From Nocardioides sp. zg-DK7169 (lineage in GTDB: Bacteria > Actinomycetota > Actinomycetes > Propionibacteriales > Nocardioidaceae): DNA of 64,000 bases. This document shows positions 44,449 to 53,217 of this stretch, in pieces; positions within the stretch are counted from its first letter, which is position 1, and each line of letters starts with the position of its first letter. Under the pieces are notes generated by a model that ran no database searches, had not been told where the DNA came from, and saw only the letters and a program-made list of their open reading frames with translations. The translations under genes were made by a program, and so were the position numbers. The stretch spans positions 62,001 to 126,000 of the forward strand of contig NZ_JABJRA010000012.1 in assembly GCF_013155365.1 (NCBI RefSeq), given 5' to 3'.

Positions 44449-46184
44449 GAGTCCTCCTTGGACCGGGGGTGCTGCTCAGTCTGGTTCTGGGGGTCGATCG
44501 GGTCGTGCGGGGTGGTCCGGGCCGGGTCCGGACCGGCGGGCGCCTCGGGCGCCTCGAGGGCCTCGAGGAGGGCCTCGAGCTCGGCGGTCACGTCGCCACC
44601 TCCGGAGCGGTCGAGCGCGGCCACCTCGACCAGTGTCGCCCCACCCTCGCGACGGGCACGAACCCAGACGCGGCGGGGGCGGATGAACAGCGAACCCAGC
44701 AGGCCGACCAGGGCCAGGACCACGCCGGTGAGGGCGACCATCTTGCCGGGGGTCTGGCTGATCTGGAGCCGGTTCCAGCGCTCGACGCCGTCGAAGGTCA
44801 CCGAGCCGAGGTCGTCGGGCAGCCGGACGGTGTCGCCGGGCTGCATGTCCAGGCGCAGCGGGGTGCCGTCGGGGTTGGTGACCTGCTCGGCGTCGGTCTT
44901 GGGCAGCACGTAGACCGACTGCGGGACGCCGTCGTCGAGGCCCAGGTCGCCGGTGTAGACGAGCACCGAGAGCAGCGGGTTGGCCAGGTCGCCGAACACG
45001 TTGACCGGGTCGCCGTCCGGGGTCATCGAGAAGGTCGGGTAGAAGACGCCCTCGAGGCCGACCTGCCCGGTCGGGGAGTCCGGTGCCTTGACGACGCCGA
45101 AGGAGAACAGGCTCATGTCCTGGGGCAGGAAGATCGTTGGGCCGCTGTAGGTCACGTCGCCGTTGCCGTCGCGGATCGTGATGACCGGGGCGTAGCCGTG
45201 GCCGATGAGGAAGACCTCGGTGTCGCCGATCGCCAGCGGGTGGTTGACCCGCAGGTCGTACTCCTTCTCCTCCGCGTCGGGCGCCTCCTTGTAGCGCAGG
45301 GCGGCGTTGAACTTCTGCGCCATGCCCGCGCGGGGGCCCGTGGTCAGCCACTCCACGTCGAAGTCGTCGACGGTGAAGGAGAACGGCTCCATCTCGTCGG
45401 CGTCGAACAGGTCGCCGGGGACGAAGTCGTCGTACTGGGTGAGGCTGTTGGAGAAGCCGTTGCCGACCACCAGCAGCACGCCGCCGCGGTAGCCGAACAG
45501 CGAGCCCGCCGCGAAGCCGACGAGCACCACGATCACCGAGACGTGGAAGATCAGGTTGCCGACCTCCCGCAGATAGCCCTTCTCACTGGCCACCGCGTCC
45601 TCGCCCTCGGGGTCGAGCGCGGCCGGGCGCACCCGGTAGCGCCGTCCCCGCAGGGCGCGGCGGGCCTTCGCGAGCACCTCGTCCACGCTCTCGTCGGTCG
45701 TGTACGACGCGTGGTCGGGCAGCCGGCCGAGGTTGCGCGGGGCGCGCGGCGGAGGCTTGCGGATCGCCTTCAGGTAGTGGAACGTCCGCGGCAGGATGCA
45801 CCCGATCAGCGAGAGCATCAGCAGGATGTAGATCGCGGAGAACCACACCGTGCCGTAGACGTCGAAGAGCCCGAGCCACTCATAGACCGGGGTGAGGTCG
45901 GGGTGCTCGTCCTTCCACTGCGAGGTGGCGAGGGAGTCCACGCCCTCCTGCGGGATGATCGAGCCGGGCACCGCGGCGAGCGCCAGCAGCAGGAGCAGGA
46001 TGAGCGCGGTGCGCATCGAGGTCACCTGGCGCCACACCCAGCGCAGCAGCTCCCCGACGCCGAGCTCGCCGGCGCCGCGCCCGGAGCGGCCGCCGGAGTC
46101 GCCGGAGTCGCCGGGACCGCCGGGGCTCGCGGGGGTGTCGAGCGGAGCCTCGGGGGCGTCAGGCTCGCGGGACGTGGATGACAT
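44445..46184 (-). CDS. resB: Cytochrome c biogenesis protein ResB
   Basis: 579 residues. After a Gly/Ser/Pro-rich N-terminus there are three membrane helices, a large extracytoplasmic domain, and a last helix (MVALTGVVLALVGLLGSLFI). VWFSAIYILLMLSLIGCILPR and LREVGNLIFHVSVIVVLVGF are typical. ATG 46184 shares a base with the ccdA stop (TGATG). Operon order: thioredoxin lipoprotein, ccdA, resB, ccsB. Confidence 0.93.
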   Translation of the reverse strand: MSSTSREPDAPEAPLDTPASPGGPGDSGDSGGRSGRGAGELGVGELLRWVWRQVTSMRTALILLLLLALAAVPGSIIPQEGVDSLATSQWKDEHPDLTPVYEWLGLFDVYGTVWFSAIYILLMLSLIGCILPRTFHYLKAIRKPPPRAPRNLGRLPDHASYTTDESVDEVLAKARRALRGRRYRVRPAALDPEGEDAVASEKGYLREVGNLIFHVSVIVVLVGFAAGSLFGYRGGVLLVVGNGFSNSLTQYDDFVPGDLFDADEMEPFSFTVDDFDVEWLTTGPRAGMAQKFNAALRYKEAPDAEEKEYDLRVNHPLAIGDTEVFLIGHGYAPVITIRDGNGDVTYSGPTIFLPQDMSLFSFGVVKAPDSPTGQVGLEGVFYPTFSMTPDGDPVNVFGDLANPLLSVLVYTGDLGLDDGVPQSVYVLPKTDAEQVTNPDGTPLRLDMQPGDTVRLPDDLGSVTFDGVERWNRLQISQTPGKMVALTGVVLALVGLLGSLFIRPRRVWVRARREGGATLVEVAALDRSGGGDVTAELEALLEALEAPEAPAGPDPARTTPHDPIDPQNQTEQHPRSKEDS

Positions 46185-46939
46185 CAGACCGCCACTTCGA
46201 AATCGGAGATCAGGTGGATCTGGAGCCAGCTGACGGCGTAGTCCCACCAGCCGGTGACCAGCGCGAGGCCGATCAGGATGAGCATGCCGCCGCCGAGCCG
46301 GGTGATCAGGGTCTGGTGGCGACGCAGCACCTTGAGGGCGCCCATCGCGCGGTCCCAGAAGATGCCGGCCACGATGAACGGCAGCCCGATGCCCAGCGAG
46401 TAGCAGCCGAGCAGCAGCGCGCCGCGGCTCGCGGTCCCCTCGGCGTAGGCCAGCGTGGTGATCACGCCGAGGGTGGGGCCGGCGCACGGGGTCCAGCCCA
46501 GACCGAACAGGAAGCCGACGACCGGTGCCGCGGCCAGCCCGACGGAGGGGATCTTGTGCACCCGGACGTCGCGCTGGAGCAGCGGCACCAGGCCCATGAA
46601 GGCCAGGCCCATCAGGATCGCGATGACGCCCAGGACGATGTTGAGGGTGTCCTGGTTGACCTGGAACCAGCGCGCGACGCCGCCGCTGGCCAGGCCGAGC
46701 ATCACGAACACCGCGCTGAAGCCGAGCACGAACAGCAGCGAGCCGAGCGCCATCCGGCCGCGGCGCACCTGGCCGGTGGCCAGGTCGGCGCCGGAGAGCC
46801 CGGTGGAGTAGGAGAGGTACGCCGGGAGCAGCGGGATCACGCAGGGCGAGAGGAACGCGACCAGTCCGGCGAGGATCGCCACCGGGACGGCCAGGATCAA
46901 CGACCCCGACCCCGCGGTCGAGGTGAACCAGTCGACCAT
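46184..46939 (-). CDS. ccdA: Cytochrome c biogenesis protein CcdA
   Basis: 251 residues, six predicted helices. The two redox cysteines appear in FLSPCVIPLLPAYLSY and GWTPCAGPTLGVI. CcdA passes reducing power from cytoplasmic thioredoxin to the extracytoplasmic thioredoxin-like partner that keeps apocytochrome c cysteines reduced. ATG 46939 lies 3 bases after the thioredoxin gene stop. Confidence 0.95.
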   Translation of the reverse strand: MVDWFTSTAGSGSLILAVPVAILAGLVAFLSPCVIPLLPAYLSYSTGLSGADLATGQVRRGRMALGSLLFVLGFSAVFVMLGLASGGVARWFQVNQDTLNIVLGVIAILMGLAFMGLVPLLQRDVRVHKIPSVGLAAAPVVGFLFGLGWTPCAGPTLGVITTLAYAEGTASRGALLLGCYSLGIGLPFIVAGIFWDRAMGALKVLRRHQTLITRLGGGMLILIGLALVTGWWDYAVSWLQIHLISDFEVAV

Positions 46940-46942
46940 CGC

Positions 46943-47527
46943 TCAGGCCTCCTCGGCCGCGATCTCCTCGACGACGTCGGTCAGGGTGACCTTGCCGGGG
47001 ATCGCGCCGTTGATGAGCGCCGCGACCCGGCCCTCGCGGTCCAGCACGATCGTCGTGGGGACGCTGCGCAGGTTGGTGACGTGGGAGAAGGCGAGCAGCG
47101 CCTCGCCGTCGACGGCGTAGATCGAGGGGTAGTCGACGCCGAAGGAGCGCTCGAAGGCCTGGCCCTGGGCCGGGCTGTTGTCGCGGATGTTGATGCCGAC
47201 GAAGGACACGCCGTCCTTCGCCAGCTCCTTCTCGGCCTCGACCAGCATCGGCATCTCGGTGCGGCACGGCGGGCAGCCCGACCACCAGGTGTTGACCACG
47301 ACGACGTCGCCGCGCAGGTCCGCCAGGTCGAGCTCCTCGCCCTGGAGGGTCTCGCCGGCGAACTCGACCGGGTCGGAGCGGTCGTCGACGGCGTACTGCA
47401 CCACGGCCCCGTCGCCGGTGATGTAGCCGCCGGAGTTGGTGCCGCCGACCGAGGAGCACGCGGTGAGCACCACGAGGGCAGCGGCGAGGAGGGCGCCCAG
47501 CAGGGCGCGGGGGTGGGACTGGGTCAC
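46943..47527 (-). CDS. Thioredoxin-like lipoprotein (ResA/TlpA type)
   Basis: 194 residues. The signal peptide (ALLGALLAAALVVLTAC) has a lipobox at LTAC. The thioredoxin active site is WSGCPPCRTEMPML, and the cis-proline region is SVPTTIVLDREG. It would reduce the CXXCH thiols of apocytochromes c, taking electrons from CcdA. GTG 47527 is 4 bases after the phosphatase stop, so all these genes may be one transcript from hemL. Confidence 0.93.
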   Translation of the reverse strand: MTQSHPRALLGALLAAALVVLTACSSVGGTNSGGYITGDGAVVQYAVDDRSDPVEFAGETLQGEELDLADLRGDVVVVNTWWSGCPPCRTEMPMLVEAEKELAKDGVSFVGINIRDNSPAQGQAFERSFGVDYPSIYAVDGEALLAFSHVTNLRSVPTTIVLDREGRVAALINGAIPGKVTLTDVVEEIAAEEA

Positions 47528-47531
47528 GGGG

Positions 47532-48215
47532 TCACGGCCTGCGTTCCTCGGGGGCGCCGCCCGCGGAGAACGGCGCCTTCTTGTCTGCGGTGGGGATGAG
47601 GTCGCCCGCCGGCTCGGAGTAGCTGACCTGGGCCAGCCGGTCGCCCACGAAGTGGAAGGAGGTCAGCGAGCACAGCGTGCACTGGCGGCTGCGGGGGTCG
47701 TGGAGGAAGGAGCGCTTCTCGGCGGCCAGCCGCGTGGTCCAGATCGGCAGCTGGTGGGAGACCACGACGGCCTCGTGCCCGGAGGCGGCGACCCGGGCGT
47801 CGTGGACCGCCGACATCATCCGGTCCACGATCTCGGTGTAGGGCTCGCCCCAGGAAGGACGGAACGGGTTCCACAGGTGGCGCCACAGCCGCGGGCGCTT
47901 CACCAGCGTCATCGGGCCCTCGCCGAAGCTGATCCCCTCGAAGGCGTTGCTCGACTCGATCACCCGCGGGTCGAGGGTGACCTCGAGCCCGCGCGCGGCC
48001 GCCAGCGGCGCCGCGGTCTCCTGCGCACGCTCCAGCGGCGAGGAGACGATGTGGGTGATGTCGCGGTCGCCGATGGTGTCGGCGACGCGCTGGGCCATGG
48101 TGCGCCCGAGCTCGGAGAGGTGGAAGCCGTCGCGGCGCCCGTAGAGCACGCCGCCGGGGTTGTGGACCTCGCCGTGGCGCAGCAGGTGGACGATCGTGTC
48201 GGGGGTCGCGCTCAT
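47532..48215 (-). CDS. Histidine phosphatase family protein
   Basis: 227-residue phosphoglycerate mutase-like enzyme. The phosphoacceptor motif is [12 protein letters not shown], with [15 protein letters not shown] and the second catalytic His in [11 protein letters not shown]. The substrate is unknown. ATG 48215 overlaps the hemL stop by 4 bases, so it is likely co-transcribed with hemL. A phosphatase in this position is common in actinobacteria. Confidence 0.92.
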   Translation of the reverse strand: MSATPDTIVHLLRHGEVHNPGGVLYGRRDGFHLSELGRTMAQRVADTIGDRDITHIVSSPLERAQETAAPLAAARGLEVTLDPRVIESSNAFEGISFGEGPMTLVKRPRLWRHLWNPFRPSWGEPYTEIVDRMMSAVHDARVAASGHEAVVVSHQLPIWTTRLAAEKRSFLHDPRSRQCTLCSLTSFHFVGDRLAQVSYSEPAGDLIPTADKKAPFSAGGAPEERRP

Positions 48216-49588
48216 CGCTGCTCCTCCTGCTCGGCCGGCACGGCCTGGTCCTGGGCTCGGGCGGCGGCACGGGCCGCGGCCGGAAGTGCGTCGAGCACCG
48301 TCTGCACGGCGCGGTCGTCGTGGGCAGCGGAGAGGAACCAGGTCTCGTACGCCGAGGGCGGCAGGTACACGCCCGACTCCAGCATCGAGTGGAAGAACGC
48401 GGCGTACGCACGGTCGTCGGTGCGCGAGGCGTCGGCGAAGTCGCGCACCGGGCCCTCGCACAGGAACACCGAGAACATCGTGCCGCTGCGCTGCACCGTG
48501 TGGGTCACGCCCGCCTCGGCCAGGGCGGCGGCGGCCGCCTCCCGCACGGTCGCGGCGGCGGCGTCGATGTGCGCGTAGACCTCGGGGGTGGCCAGGCGCA
48601 GCGTGGTCAGGCCGGCGGTGGTCGCGACCGGGTTCCCCGACAGGGTGCCGGCCTGGTAGACCGGCCCCTCGGGCGCGAGGTGGGCCATCACGTCGGCGCG
48701 ACCGCCGAACGCCGCGGCCGGGAAGCCGCCGCCCATCACCTTGCCGAAGGTGGTCAGGTCCGGCGCCCAGCCCTCGACGGCGCCGTCGAGGCCCCACTGG
48801 CCCTGGCGCGAGGCCCGGAAGCCGGTCATCACCTCGTCGCTGACGAACAGCGCGCCGTGCGCGGCGCAGGTCTCGGCGAGGAAGGCGTTGAAGCCGGGCT
48901 CGGGCGGGACGATGCCCATGTTGCCCGGCGCGGCCTCGGTGATCAGGCAGGCGATCCGCTCGCCGTGCTCGGCGAAGGCGGCCTCGACGGCCGCGCGGTC
49001 GTTGTAGGGCAGCACCAGCGTCAGCTCGGTCGAGGAGACCGGGACGCCGGGGGTGCCGGGCACCGCGAAGGTGGCCAGGCCGGAGCCGGCCGAGGCGAGC
49101 AGCGAGTCGACGTGGCCGTGGTAGCAGCCGGCGAACTTCACCACGACGTCGCGACCGGTGAAGCCGCGGGCCAGCCGGATCGCCGACATGGTGGCCTCGG
49201 TGCCGGAGGAGACGAAGCGGACCCGCTCGACCGAGGTGCGCGCGACGATCTCCTCGGCGAGCTCGACCTCGGGCTCGGTCGGGGTGCCGTACGACGTGCC
49301 GCGCGCGACCGCCTCCTGCACGCGGGCGATCACCTCGGGGTGGGCGTGGCCGAGCAGCATCGGGCCCCAGGAGCCGATCAGGTCGACGTAGCGGTTGCCG
49401 TCGACGTCGGTGAGCCAGGCGCCCTCCGCGGAGCGGATGAACCGGGGCGTGCCGCCGACGGCGTTGAAGGCGCGCACCGGCGAGTTCACGCCGCCGGGCG
49501 TCACCGCACGGGCGCGCTCGAAGAGCTCGGAGGACGTCGCGGTCACGCGGGGGCTCGGCGTGGTCGCCTGAGGTGTGGAGGCAGGCAC
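48212..49588 (-). CDS. hemL: Glutamate-1-semialdehyde 2,1-aminomutase
   Basis: 458-residue PLP enzyme forming 5-aminolevulinate, the second step of the C5 haem pathway begun by Hem[34 protein letters not shown] and the PLP-Lys in [18 protein letters not shown] are diagnostic. I start at GTG 49588 because GACAAT lies six bases upstream (leaderless); an ATG at 49633 would place the start ahead of that promoter. Confidence 0.95.
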   Translation of the reverse strand: MPASTPQATTPSPRVTATSSELFERARAVTPGGVNSPVRAFNAVGGTPRFIRSAEGAWLTDVDGNRYVDLIGSWGPMLLGHAHPEVIARVQEAVARGTSYGTPTEPEVELAEEIVARTSVERVRFVSSGTEATMSAIRLARGFTGRDVVVKFAGCYHGHVDSLLASAGSGLATFAVPGTPGVPVSSTELTLVLPYNDRAAVEAAFAEHGERIACLITEAAPGNMGIVPPEPGFNAFLAETCAAHGALFVSDEVMTGFRASRQGQWGLDGAVEGWAPDLTTFGKVMGGGFPAAAFGGRADVMAHLAPEGPVYQAGTLSGNPVATTAGLTTLRLATPEVYAHIDAAAATVREAAAAALAEAGVTHTVQRSGTMFSVFLCEGPVRDFADASRTDDRAYAAFFHSMLESGVYLPPSAYETWFLSAAHDDRAVQTVLDALPAAARAAARAQDQAVPAEQEEQR

Positions 49589-49594
49589 CGGATC

Positions 49595-49600
49595 ATTGTC
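49595..49600 (-). promoter_or_regulatory. -10 box of leaderless hemL transcript
   Basis: GACAAT on the minus strand, six bases before GTG 49588. It differs from the TANNNT form at its first base. Confidence 0.4.
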
Positions 49601-49801
49601 GCCCAGCGCTCCAACCATTTCGAGCCGGGTCAAGGGCCCCTCGTCCCGGTTCCCGCGGGTGAGATGACCAGCCGCCAGGGGTTTGCATGACGGGGATCAC
49701 ACGGAAGGATGGTCCCCGGGCGTTCCGGGCGCCCCCGGGGCGACCCCGGAGCACGTGGTGGGCATCTGCGGGCTCCCGAGCAGCACCCGAGGACACCGGC
49801 G

Positions 49802-49829
49802 CGTAACCGCAGGTGACATCGCTCGTTAC
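49802..49829 (+). promoter_or_regulatory. CGTAAC-N16-CGTTAC element upstream of the lytic transglycosylase gene
   Basis: The -35-like CGTAAC (49802-49807) and CGTTAC (49824-49829) are 16 bases apart, 132 bases before the start codon. The first half is identical to the -35 of the sigma-BldN-type promoter at 61892, and the second shares CGTT. The pair also forms GTAAC/GTTAC, so it could instead be a repressor or response-regulator site. Confidence 0.35.
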
Positions 49830-49961
49830 CAACATCACACGGACCAGGTGTGGCACCGACGACCACGGGGCAACACCCGCACCACCAGCACCACCCCCCT
49901 TTTCACCACAGCACCACCCCAGCACCGCCACACCGATCGCGAACAAGGGCCAGGAGAGCGC

Positions 49962-51221
49962 ATGTCTGCCACACGACTCAGCCGGGTGCAGAAGGCCACG
50001 GCACTGGTGCCGCTCGCGCTGCTCTCCGCGGCCTGGACCGCGAGTCTGGCGGGCGCGGGAGCGGGGCCGGTGCTGGCCTCCGCGAGCTCCGAGCCCGACT
50101 CGCTCGCCCAGCTGCCCGACGGCACCAGCGTGCCGGGCCGCGCGATCGAGGACCCGGCCAGCGTCTCCGCCCCCGAGAGCGTCGTCCCGGGCTCCGCGCG
50201 CCGCGGCGCCACGCGCATCTCCGACGTCTCCACCGCCGCGATCCCCGCCGCCGCGCTGTCGGCGTACCAGCGGGCCGAGACCGTCATCAACGCCGCCGAC
50301 AAGGCCTGCAACCTGCGCTGGCAGCTGGTCGCCGCCATCGGCCGCATCGAGTCCGACCACGGCCGCTACGGCGGCAACCAGCTCGACAGCGACGGGGTCG
50401 CGAACCCCGGCATCTACGGCATCCCCCTGGACGGCACCCGCAACACCGCGCGGATCGCCGACACCGACGCCGGCCAGTTCGACCTCGACACCGTCTGGGA
50501 CCGCGCGGTCGGCCCGATGCAGTTCATCCCCTCGACCTGGTCGGTCGTGGGCGTGGACGCCGACGGCGACGGCAAGCGCGACCCCCAGGACATCGACGAC
50601 GCCGCCCTCGCCAGCGCCGTCTACCTCTGCTCCGGCGAGGAGGACCTCGCCACGCTCGCCGGCCAGCGCGCCGCCGTGCACCGCTACAACAACAGCGACG
50701 CCTACGTCGACGCCGTGCTCGCGGTCATGAACTCCTACCTCGCCGGCGACTTCACCTCGGCGCCGAACAGCACCACCACCGCCGGCTACCTGGTCCCCGA
50801 CACCGACCCGGTCCCCGGCCAGGGCGGCTCCGGCGGCGGGTCGCAGGGCGGCGGCGGCAAGGGCCCCGGCCCGGGCAAGGACGAGACGGTCCTCGCCGCG
50901 CCGCAGCCCAGCCAGCCCACCCAGGCCCCGCAGCCGAGCGCGACGCCCACCCAGCCCGGCGGTGGCACCGGCGGCGGCACCGGTGGCGGCACCGGTGGCG
51001 GGGGCGAGGACGGCAAGGGCGGCGGCAGCAAGGGCGGTCTCGGGATCCCCGGCGCCCCCACGATCTCGCTGCCCGCGCTCCCCTCGACCGGGGTCACGCC
51101 CCTCGACGGCCTGCTCTCCCACGCCCAGGCGGTGGTGCAGTGCACCCTCGACGGCTACTTCGACAACATCTTCAAGACCGACGACCCCTTCGACCAGTGC
51201 GTGAAGCGCTACACGACCTGA
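49962..51221 (+). CDS. Secreted lytic murein transglycosylase (MltB-like)
   Basis: 419 residues. A signal peptide (KATALVPLALLSAAWTASLA) is followed by an SLT-type domain, residues about 95-270, with the catalytic Glu in AAIGRIESDHGRYGG and the family motif AVGPMQFIPSTWSVVG, then a long Gly/Pro/Lys-rich linker, and an extracellular C-terminal segment with two cysteines. It would cleave peptidoglycan glycan strands outside the cell. DGDGKRDPQDIDDAA may bind calcium. ATG 49962 has AGGAG upstream. Single gene. Confidence 0.92.
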   Translation: MSATRLSRVQKATALVPLALLSAAWTASLAGAGAGPVLASASSEPDSLAQLPDGTSVPGRAIEDPASVSAPESVVPGSARRGATRISDVSTAAIPAAALSAYQRAETVINAADKACNLRWQLVAAIGRIESDHGRYGGNQLDSDGVANPGIYGIPLDGTRNTARIADTDAGQFDLDTVWDRAVGPMQFIPSTWSVVGVDADGDGKRDPQDIDDAALASAVYLCSGEEDLATLAGQRAAVHRYNNSDAYVDAVLAVMNSYLAGDFTSAPNSTTTAGYLVPDTDPVPGQGGSGGGSQGGGGKGPGPGKDETVLAAPQPSQPTQAPQPSATPTQPGGGTGGGTGGGTGGGGEDGKGGGSKGGLGIPGAPTISLPALPSTGVTPLDGLLSHAQAVVQCTLDGYFDNIFKTDDPFDQCVKRYTT

Positions 51222-51273
51222 CCCGCCCTGGCGGATCCCTCGGCCCGGTCGGCACCGCGGACCGGAAGCGTCC

Positions 51274-52047
51274 TCACCCCAGCGCCTGCACGACGTAGAG
51301 CCCCGCCAGGCCCAGCGCCAGCACCCCCAGCAGCCGGCGCAGGGCGACCTCGGGCAGCCGCGGTTGCAGCACCGCGCCGAGCCAGCCGCCGGCCAGGCCG
51401 CCGAGGCCGGCCGCGACGCCCAGGCTCCAGTCCGGCCCGACCGGCCCGGGGAGGTCCAGCGAGAGCACGGCGTACGCCGCGACGCCGACCAGCGAGGCGA
51501 CCCAGGTGGCCAGCAGCGCGGCCGGCGCCACGACGGCCACCGTCATCCCCGCCGCCACCAGCACCGGGCCGACGACCGAGCCGCCGCCGATGCCGTAGAT
51601 GCCGCCGACGACCCCGGCCCCGAACGCGAGCGCCCGCACCGCGCCCGGGCCCGGACGGCGGCCCGTCGAGGCCGGGCCGGCACGGCGCAGGAGCACGAGC
51701 CCGACCGGGGCGAGCACCGCGGCCGCGAGCAGCCGGAACGCGTCCGGGTCGGTGACCAGGTGCACCCGCACCAGCGCGCCGACCACCACCCCCGGCACCG
51801 ACCCGAGGACCAGCGCGCGGGCCAGGTCGCGGTCCAGCCGGCCGCGACGCCGGTGGCGCAGCAGCGCCGCCGGCGCGGAGACGACGTTGAACAGCAGGTT
51901 GGTCGGGGTGACCCGCGGACCGGGCACGTCCAGCACCGAGAGCTGCACCGGCAGCAGGAACACCGCACCCGAGACCCCGACCGGCGTGGTCACCAGCGCG
52001 ACGGCGAACCCCACCAGGAGCGCAAGGAGGTCGCGTGGGAGGTCCAT
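51274..52047 (-). CDS. TauE/SafE-family membrane permease
   Basis: 257 residues with eight predicted helices. The repeated family signatures are PVGVSGAVFLLPVQL with TPTNLLFNVVSAPAALLR, and GIYGIGGGSVVGPVLVAAG. Members export or import sulfur-containing anions such as sulfite or sulfoacetate; the substrate here is unknown. It lies 34 bases downstream of hemB on the same strand and may be co-transcribed with it. Confidence 0.9.
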   Translation of the reverse strand: MDLPRDLLALLVGFAVALVTTPVGVSGAVFLLPVQLSVLDVPGPRVTPTNLLFNVVSAPAALLRHRRRGRLDRDLARALVLGSVPGVVVGALVRVHLVTDPDAFRLLAAAVLAPVGLVLLRRAGPASTGRRPGPGAVRALAFGAGVVGGIYGIGGGSVVGPVLVAAGMTVAVVAPAALLATWVASLVGVAAYAVLSLDLPGPVGPDWSLGVAAGLGGLAGGWLGAVLQPRLPEVALRRLLGVLALGLAGLYVVQALG

Positions 52048-52081
52048 GTCGGCATCCTGACCGACGCGGCGCGACGGTGCG

Positions 52082-53110
52082 TCAGCGACGCGCGAGCAGG
52101 CGTGCGGCCTCGCTGGCCCAGTAGGTCAGCACCACGTCGGCGCCGGCCCGGCGGATCGAGAGCAGCGTCTCGAGGATCGCGGGCTCGCGGTCGATCCAGC
52201 CGTTCGCGGCGGCCGCCTCGACCATGGCGTACTCCCCCGAGATGTTGTACGCCGCGACCGGGACGTCGACCGCGTCGCGCACCTGGCGCAGCACGTCGAG
52301 GTAGGCCAGGGCCGGCTTCACCATCACCAGGTCGGCGCCCTCGGCCACGTCCAGCAGCGCCTCACGCACGCCCTCGCGGGCGTTGGCCGGGTCCTGCTGG
52401 TAGGTGCGCCGGTCGCCCTCGAGGGCCGAGCCGACCGCCTCGCGGAACGGTCCGTAGAAGGCCGAGGCGTACTTCGCGGAGTAGGCGAGCACCGAGACGT
52501 CGGTGTGCCCGGCAGCGTCGAGGGCGGCGCGGATCACCGCGACCTGGCCGTCCATCATCCCGCTGGGCCCGACCATGTGGACGCCGGCGGCCGCCTGGGC
52601 GCGCGCCATCTCGGCGTACGCCTCGAGGGTGCGGTCGTTGTCGACGCGGCCGTCGGCGCTGAGCAGGCCGCAGTGGCCGTGGTCGGTGAACTCGTCGAGG
52701 CACAGGTCGCTCATCACGGTCAGCGCGTCGCCGACCTCGGCGACCACGTCGGCGATCGCGACGTTGAGGATCCCGTCGGGGTCCAGCGCGCCCGAGCCGG
52801 TCGCGTCGCGGCGCGCGGGCACGCCGAACAGCATCACCCCGCCCAGGCCGAGCTCGGCGGCCTCGGCGACGGCGGCGCGCAGGGTGTCGCGGGTGTGCTG
52901 GACGACGCCGGGCATCGAGGAGATCGGCACCGGCTCCTCGATCCCCTCGCGCACGAAGACCGGCAGCACCAGCTGGCGTGCCTCCAGCGAGGTCTCGGCG
53001 ACGGTGCGCCGCAGCGCCGCGGTGGTGCGCAGCCGCCGGGGCCGGATGACGGGAGGGGTGACGGGAGGGGTGACAGGGGCGGACGGCTGGCTCTGGGGGG
53101 CGTGCTCCAT
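52082..53110 (-). CDS. hemB: Delta-aminolevulinic acid dehydratase (porphobilinogen synthase)
   Basis: 342-residue enzyme condensing two 5-aminolevulinate molecules to porphobilinogen. The Schiff-base lysines are in [17 protein letters not shown] and [11 protein letters not shown]. The metal loop reads [16 protein letters not shown], in which one of the three zinc-ligand cysteines of the zinc-type enzymes is Asp, suggesting a different metal dependence. ATG 53110 has AAGGA eight bases upstream; ATG 53119 is an alternative. A hairpin separates it from the hemD gene upstream. Confidence 0.94.
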   Translation of the reverse strand: MEHAPQSQPSAPVTPPVTPPVIRPRRLRTTAALRRTVAETSLEARQLVLPVFVREGIEEPVPISSMPGVVQHTRDTLRAAVAEAAELGLGGVMLFGVPARRDATGSGALDPDGILNVAIADVVAEVGDALTVMSDLCLDEFTDHGHCGLLSADGRVDNDRTLEAYAEMARAQAAAGVHMVGPSGMMDGQVAVIRAALDAAGHTDVSVLAYSAKYASAFYGPFREAVGSALEGDRRTYQQDPANAREGVREALLDVAEGADLVMVKPALAYLDVLRQVRDAVDVPVAAYNISGEYAMVEAAAANGWIDREPAILETLLSIRRAGADVVLTYWASEAARLLARR

Positions 53111-53155
53111 GCGCACCATCCTTGCGCGCGCCTGGATGACACCAGGCCGCGGACG

Positions 53156-53197
53156 CCCGAGACCCCGCAGGCGCCGGAGCGCGTGCGGGGTCTCGGG
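53156..53197 (-). terminator. Hairpin terminator between cobA/hemD and hemB
   Basis: A perfect 14-bp inverted repeat (53156-53169 with 53184-53197) begins 21 bases beyond the cobA/hemD stop, at the end of the rex-hemACD transcript. Confidence 0.75.
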
Positions 53198-53217
53198 GAT
53201 GCTGCGGGGTGCGCGTC

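Larger units (their letters stand above)
49589..49961. other. Divergent intergenic region between hemL and the lytic transglycosylase gene
   Basis: 373 bases without a gene. The left edge carries the hemL -10 box. A CGTAAC-N16-CGTTAC pair lies at 49802-49829. The region 49830-49950 is rich in CACCAC/ACCACC. I looked for a cyclic di-AMP riboswitch, often found before such wall hydrolase genes, and do not see its conserved core. Confidence 0.55.

Noticed and set aside
49630..49961. Cyclic di-AMP (ydaO-type) riboswitch before the lytic transglycosylase gene
   Set aside because: Such wall hydrolase genes often have one, but I could not find the conserved core stems or the GGGG-rich signature in this stretch.
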